Assembly (NCBI GenBank): GCA_034432655.1 | Contig: DAOUBP010000149.1 | Coordinates: forward strand, 1-8,277 | Direction of reading: 5' to 3' | DNA: 8,277 bases | Source: DAOUBP01 sp034432655 | GTDB lineage: Bacteria > Chloroflexota > Anaerolineae > CG2-30-64-16 | Part shown: positions 5,366 through 8,277 of the stretch, piece after piece | How the letters are laid out: every line of letters starts with the position of its first letter | Position numbering within the stretch: the stretch's first letter is position 1 | Program-made: the position numbers and the translations under genes | Notes under the pieces: model-generated | Told to the model about the DNA's origin: nothing | Database searches by the model: none | What the model saw: only the letters and a program-made list of their open reading frames with translations

Positions 5366-8043
5366 TACCGCGCGTACACCCGTACCCCGTCCCGATCGTA
5401 CACCAGCCTCAGCACCCGGTCGAAACGGGCCAGCGCGGCGTCGCCCACGCCGTACTTCGCTCGCTCCTGCGCGCCCACGTACACGTAGTCAATGCCCCAC
5501 TGATCCAACAACGCCGGCAGCTCCTCGGGCCGTGCTGACCGGTAGATGCGGTCGAGCGCCTCCACCCGCCCTGTGGCGGCCTTGTCGTAGCCCGCATTGC
5601 CGCGCCATTGCCGCTCGTGAAAATCCCACCCCAACAGCGTCGGGTTGCCGGTCGCCATCGAGACGCGCGCTGCCTCGGTGTACGACCCGCCCGACGCTTC
5701 CACCACCACTGCATCCGGCGCCACATTCGCGCGCAGCCACTCAATGGCCGCCATCTGCGCCGGGTCATAGCGCCGAAGGTAAGCCAGGCCGTCCAGGGTC
5801 GCCGGCCCGCGGAAGTTATCGGCCTTGCTGGGGATCGCGGCCAGGGGATACCAGAGGCTTAACAGGCACAAAAGCGCAGCCAGTGCCAGGCCGGGCACTT
5901 TCAATATCGTCGGGGCCTCGCGCGCTGCCAGCCGGCTGATCCCGAAAGCAGCGGCCAACCCCAACATCGCCCAGGCCTGATAGTAGAACTTGAACACCGT
6001 GTTCATCCGCGTCCCGAACAAATCGCGCAGATAAACGAACTCCGGTGCCAGGGTCAGCAGAAGCGCCACCCCGATCAACAACAGCGCGAACACATCACCC
6101 GCGGCAAAAGACCGGTTCGCATCCCCGCGTCCCTGCGTCCCCGCGTCACCCTCTCCCTGCGTCCCCGCGTCACCCTCTCCCTGCGTCCCTGCGTCTCCGC
6201 GTCCCCGTGTTCCCACCACCCCCGCCCACAACACCCCTGCCGTCCAGGAAACCAACAGTGCCAGGGCCAGCCAGGTCCAGGGCGTGGCAAGCCGCAACCG
6301 GATCACCAGCCCGGCCAACCCCGCGACCGAACGGTCAGGCACATTGGCGGCCACCGCCGGGTTGTTCAACACCTCCTGGACGTACAGCCGGCCGTTGGGC
6401 AACAGGAGAAAGCCGGCCACGATCAGGGCCAACAACACCACGGGGACCAGCAACGTCCACGGCAGGACCCGGACGAAGCCGCGCAGTATTGCCCGACCCC
6501 GGCCTGCGCTGCGCAAGGCCAGGTAAAAAGCCGCCACCGTCAGAAACAGGCCGAACATCACAAAGAACTGGCTGAACCGGCTGGGGAACAACAGGTTAGG
6601 CAGAATGCCGCCCAGTTGCGATTGGAACCCGATGTAAAAAGGCAGGTAGAGCAGCCACCCTAAGACGCCGAAGACCGCTGCGCCGGCCAGCGCCCGGCCG
6701 ATCGCCGCCCAGGTAAACCCCTCGCGCCCGGCCAGACCGGCTCCCAGGGCCAACGCAACCAGCCCCACATAGATCGGGAAGTCCCACGTGTTGAGAAAGC
6801 CCAACGCGCCCAACGCCAGAGCATACAAAAAGATGCCTGCGGTGCCCAGGCCGGTCAGATCACCCAACGAAACCCAAAAGGCAGACAGCAGCTTTCCAGC
6901 TTTCAGCCTCCAGCTTCCGGCCTCCAGCTTCCGGCTTCCGGCTTCGAGCCTCCAGCTCCCGGCTTCCAGCAACAGATTCAGCGCCAGACCGATGGCCAGC
7001 AGAGCGAAAGGCAACGCCAGCACATGAGGGTGCATGTCGCCCAGCAGGAAACTGAAGAAGGGAAACTCATCAATAACCTCGATCGAATTGCCCAGCAGGT
7101 CCTTGTCGTGGATCACCCGGGAGGCCCGCCACCACCACCAGAAGCCGCCTGTCCAGCCGCCGGTCGGGGGTGTGTCGGTCAGTTGCTTGATGTCCAACCA
7201 GCGGATGAAACTCAGCGGCAAGAAACCACGATGATAGCCGGCCTCGATCACCCCTTCAAGATTGCCCACGAAACCGACGAACAACGCGGCGAGCAGGCCA
7301 TAACGAATCCCGCGGCCTTGCGCTGCCCCCTCACCAGCTTCCGGCTTCCAGCTTCCAGTGTCCGGCTTCCGGCCTCCGGCCTCCAGCTTCCAGCTTCCCG
7401 CCGCCCTCACCAGCGCGTAACCCACCCCGAACGCCGTCACCATGACCAGCGCGTACCACAACGCCACGCCCAGGTTGAACCCCACCGCCGGGTCCACGCC
7501 GGTCAGGCGGATCAACACGCCCAGCATCACGTAGCCGAAGTAGTAGTAGCTGATCGCATAACCGGAGAGCCAGGGGTCTTGCGGGGGAAAGAACCGGCTA
7601 CGCAACACGCCGTTGATGAACGCGAACTCCATCGGCTTCTCGGTGCCGGCGATATCGGGATTGTAAGCCCGAAACGCAGCCCATCCGACGAAGACAACCA
7701 GAAAGAGCAATTCGGTTGCGATCACCAGGCCGCGCTGTTCACGCAACCAGAGCAACAAAGGCCGTCGGCCCTGGGCGTCGGCCTGCCATCCTGTGCGGCC
7801 CAACCAGGCCGAGACCGCTGCCACAGCCAGCAATGCCAGCAGGATGCCCCCTTGCTGGTTGGGCAACAAACGCAAGCTGGCCCCCAGCCACAGCACATAG
7901 GAGGCCAACAACAGGCCCAGCGTCTTGGCAAAGGGGTAACCTCGGCCCGGCAGGCGGCGGAACACTGACCAGGTCAACGGCCAGGCTGCCAGCGCCATCA
8001 GTTGTATCGCAAACCACCAGGAAAGAACGGCAAACATAAGCAT
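5365..8043 (-). CDS. YYY-motif polytopic membrane protein, DUF2298 / TIGR03662 (Chlor_Arch_YYY) type, putative GT-C-like glycosyltransferase
   Basis: This 892-residue, strongly hydrophobic protein matches the length known for single-copy YYY proteins (about 700-900). Signature segments are visible: EKPMEF at 135-140, DPWLSGYAISYYYFGY at 156-171 with the naming YYYFG motif, DEFPFFSFLLGDMHPH at 325-340, NTWDFPIY at 418-425, and FGTRMNTVFKFYYQAW at 676-691. After the last helices (about 715-735) comes a soluble tail with SYTEAARVS (787-795), GWDFHERQWRG (805-815) and WGIDYVYVG (849-857), as in the C-termini of this family. The family is suspected, not proven, to be a glycosyltransferase; substrate and donor are unknown. 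It appears to be the first gene of a three-gene operon. Translation may begin at the ATG at 8043 or at the one two codons later (8037), which is better spaced from the GACGGG upstream. Tandem-repeat inserts occupy residues of about 216-236, 358-385 and 612-641, all in loops between helices. Family assignment is confident, molecular role is not. Confidence 0.9.
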   Translation of the reverse strand: MLMFAVLSWWFAIQLMALAAWPLTWSVFRRLPGRGYPFAKTLGLLLASYVLWLGASLRLLPNQQGGILLALLAVAAVSAWLGRTGWQADAQGRRPLLLWLREQRGLVIATELLFLVVFVGWAAFRAYNPDIAGTEKPMEFAFINGVLRSRFFPPQDPWLSGYAISYYYFGYVMLGVLIRLTGVDPAVGFNLGVALWYALVMVTAFGVGYALVRAAGSWKLEAGGRKPDTGSWKPEAGEGAAQGRGIRYGLLAALFVGFVGNLEGVIEAGYHRGFLPLSFIRWLDIKQLTDTPPTGGWTGGFWWWWRASRVIHDKDLLGNSIEVIDEFPFFSFLLGDMHPHVLALPFALLAIGLALNLLLEAGSWRLEAGSRKLEAGSWRLKAGKLLSAFWVSLGDLTGLGTAGIFLYALALGALGFLNTWDFPIYVGLVALALGAGLAGREGFTWAAIGRALAGAAVFGVLGWLLYLPFYIGFQSQLGGILPNLLFPSRFSQFFVMFGLFLTVAAFYLALRSAGRGRAILRGFVRVLPWTLLVPVVLLALIVAGFLLLPNGRLYVQEVLNNPAVAANVPDRSVAGLAGLVIRLRLATPWTWLALALLVSWTAGVLWAGVVGTRGRGDAGTQGEGDAGTQGEGDAGTQGRGDANRSFAAGDVFALLLIGVALLLTLAPEFVYLRDLFGTRMNTVFKFYYQAWAMLGLAAAFGISRLAAREAPTILKVPGLALAALLCLLSLWYPLAAIPSKADNFRGPATLDGLAYLRRYDPAQMAAIEWLRANVAPDAVVVEASGGSYTEAARVSMATGNPTLLGWDFHERQWRGNAGYDKAATGRVEALDRIYRSARPEELPALLDQWGIDYVYVGAQERAKYGVGDAALARFDRVLRLVYDRDGVRVYAR
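6121..6208 (-). repeat. Octamer tandem repeat inside the YYY gene, same family as the 2165-2226 array
   Basis: Eleven 8-bp units built on GTCCCTGC/GTCCCCGC are arranged with a higher-order period of 24 bp: GTCCCCGC, GTCACCCT, CTCCCTGC occurs twice in succession. On the coding strand this gives GTQGEGDA in tandem, flanked by GTRGRGDA and GTQGRGDA (residues of about 611-642). The array separates two membrane helices, one ending near residue 608 and one beginning near 650. The higher-order duplication suggests recent expansion by 24 bp, which preserves the frame. Confidence 0.9.
6891..6970 (-). repeat. Heptamer tandem repeat inside the YYY gene, GGAAGCT-type units (copy 1)
   Basis: About 11 units of 7 bp with consensus RGCYTCC on the plus strand (AGCTTCC, GGCCTCC, AGCTTCC, GGCTTCC and variants) lie in tandem. 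On the coding strand 21 bp make a seven-residue period: EAGSWRL, EAGSRKL, EAGSWRL, KAGK, at residues of about 358-385. The peptide is charged and sits in the loop between a helix ending near 359 and one starting near 386. Confidence 0.88.
7336..7398 (-). repeat. Heptamer tandem repeat inside the YYY gene, GGAAGCT-type units (copy 2)
   Basis: Nine units of exactly 7 bp fill 63 bp: AGCTTCC, GGCTTCC, AGCTTCC, AGTGTCC, GGCTTCC, GGCCTCC, GGCCTCC, AGCTTCC, AGCTTCC on the plus strand. The coding strand gives GSWKLEA, GGRKPDT, GSWKPEA (residues of about 216-236), in a loop between helices. Family and orientation are the same as in the array at 6891-6970, some 370 bp away in the same gene. At 63 bp (21 codons) the array is frame-neutral. 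Confidence 0.88.
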
Positions 8044-8051
8044 CCCGTCGG

Positions 8052-8168
8052 CTACGGTGGATGAAAATCTTCGTAGACCCCACGCCTGGGATTGAAATCA
8101 CCAGGCTGATAAGCCCAAACCTGCTACAAGCAGGTTGCCAGCCGCCAGCTAGTGTGCTTCAGCACACT
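8052..8168. repeat. Run of short hairpins in the leader of the operon
   Basis: Five inverted repeats lie close together upstream of the YYY gene. They are: CTACG (8052-8056) with CGTAG (8072-8076); GCCTGG (8084-8089) with CCAGGC (8101-8106), extended inside by GAT-TGAA-ATC with one bulged A; GGCT-GATA-AGCC (8104-8115), which overlaps the previous one and may be an alternative; AACCTGC-TACAA-GCAGGTT (8118-8136); and AGTGTGC-TTCA-GCACACT (8151-8168). If transcription starts near 8180 these would fold in the 5' untranslated region. I recognise no known riboswitch consensus. They may be a structured leader or a cluster of REP-like elements. Confidence 0.6.
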
Positions 8169-8187
8169 TCGTCGTACCAGACACCGA

Positions 8188-8217
8188 ATTATGAACATTA
8201 AGAAAATAAACCGGTAA
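8188..8217 (-). promoter_or_regulatory. Candidate sigma70-like promoter of the three-gene operon
   Basis: This is part of the only clearly AT-rich patch in the window. On the minus strand, CATAAT (8188-8193) resembles a -10 box. TTACCG (8212-8217), 18 bp upstream of it, is a weak match to a -35 box. Initiation near 8180 would give a leader of about 140 nt containing the hairpin run. Evidence is base composition and partial consensus only. Confidence 0.3.
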
Positions 8218-8253
8218 TCGCCTTCTCCGGAGTGCTGTGCGTCTCGTGCGCTC

Positions 8254-8276
8254 GCCCGGCGATGAAGTCGCCGGGC
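8254..8276. repeat. Strong inverted repeat at the right edge with a TGAA/TTCA-containing loop
   Basis: GCCCGGCGA (8254-8262) pairs perfectly with TCGCCGGGC (8268-8276) around the loop TGAAG. The 9-bp GC-rich stem could end an upstream transcription unit outside the window, but no T-tract is visible. Its loop matches those of other hairpins in the window. Between it and the promoter-like patch (8218-8253) I see only the 8-bp palindrome CTCCGGAG at 8225-8232. Confidence 0.65.
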
Positions 8277-8277
8277 T

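Noticed and set aside
7024..7968. Plus-strand open frame of 314 codons opposite the N-terminal part of the YYY gene
   Set aside because: Its residue make-up (rich in Gln, His, Arg, Pro) is that of an antisense shadow, and it runs through a tandem repeat that is open in all frames. The minus-strand frame carries the family motifs.
8090..8100. GATTGAAATC, reminiscent of the end of some CRISPR repeats
   Set aside because: There is a single occurrence, no regularly spaced copies and no spacers. It is better explained as the tip of a hairpin.

Overview
The window is a GC-rich stretch of about 8.3 kb that suggests a member of the Chloroflexota, probably an uncultured Anaerolineae- or Caldilineae-like lineage. 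This rests on two things. First, a YYY-motif membrane protein (DUF2298, TIGR03662 type) sits beside a TIGR03663/Agl23-type membrane protein, a pair known mainly from Chloroflexi and Archaea. Second, short 7- and 8-bp tandem repeats are built into the genes. The taxonomic call is an inference; no rRNA or marker gene is present.

All coding capacity is on the minus strand, in one apparent operon read from right to left. The order is an 892-aa YYY/DUF2298 membrane protein (5365-8043), a 60-bp gap, a 586-aa GT-C-like membrane protein (3544-5304), a 31-bp gap, and a 1130-aa TIGR03663/Agl23-type protein ending in a six-bladed NHL beta-propeller (120-3512). Each is a polytopic membrane protein with a soluble C-terminal portion, most likely outside the membrane. 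By family they look like lipid-linked-sugar glycosyltransferases or associated factors for the cell surface; the substrate cannot be read from the sequence. The middle protein appears to be a diverged paralogue of the 1130-aa protein that has lost most of the family's signature residues and has no NHL domain.

The most unusual structure is a set of five in-frame tandem-repeat arrays with 7- or 8-bp units. They lie in hydrophilic loops between membrane helices: two adjacent arrays in the Agl23-type gene and three in the YYY gene. One octamer family occurs in both genes, and one heptamer family occurs twice in the YYY gene.

The flanks are non-coding. Positions 8044-8277 form the leader side of the operon: an AT-rich patch with a weak promoter-like sequence and a run of short hairpins. 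Positions 1-119 lie downstream of the operon and hold two strong inverted repeats. Several hairpins on both flanks and in the 60-bp gap share a TGAA/TTCA loop, suggesting a dispersed hairpin repeat family. I saw no tRNA, rRNA, CRISPR array, transposase or integrase.
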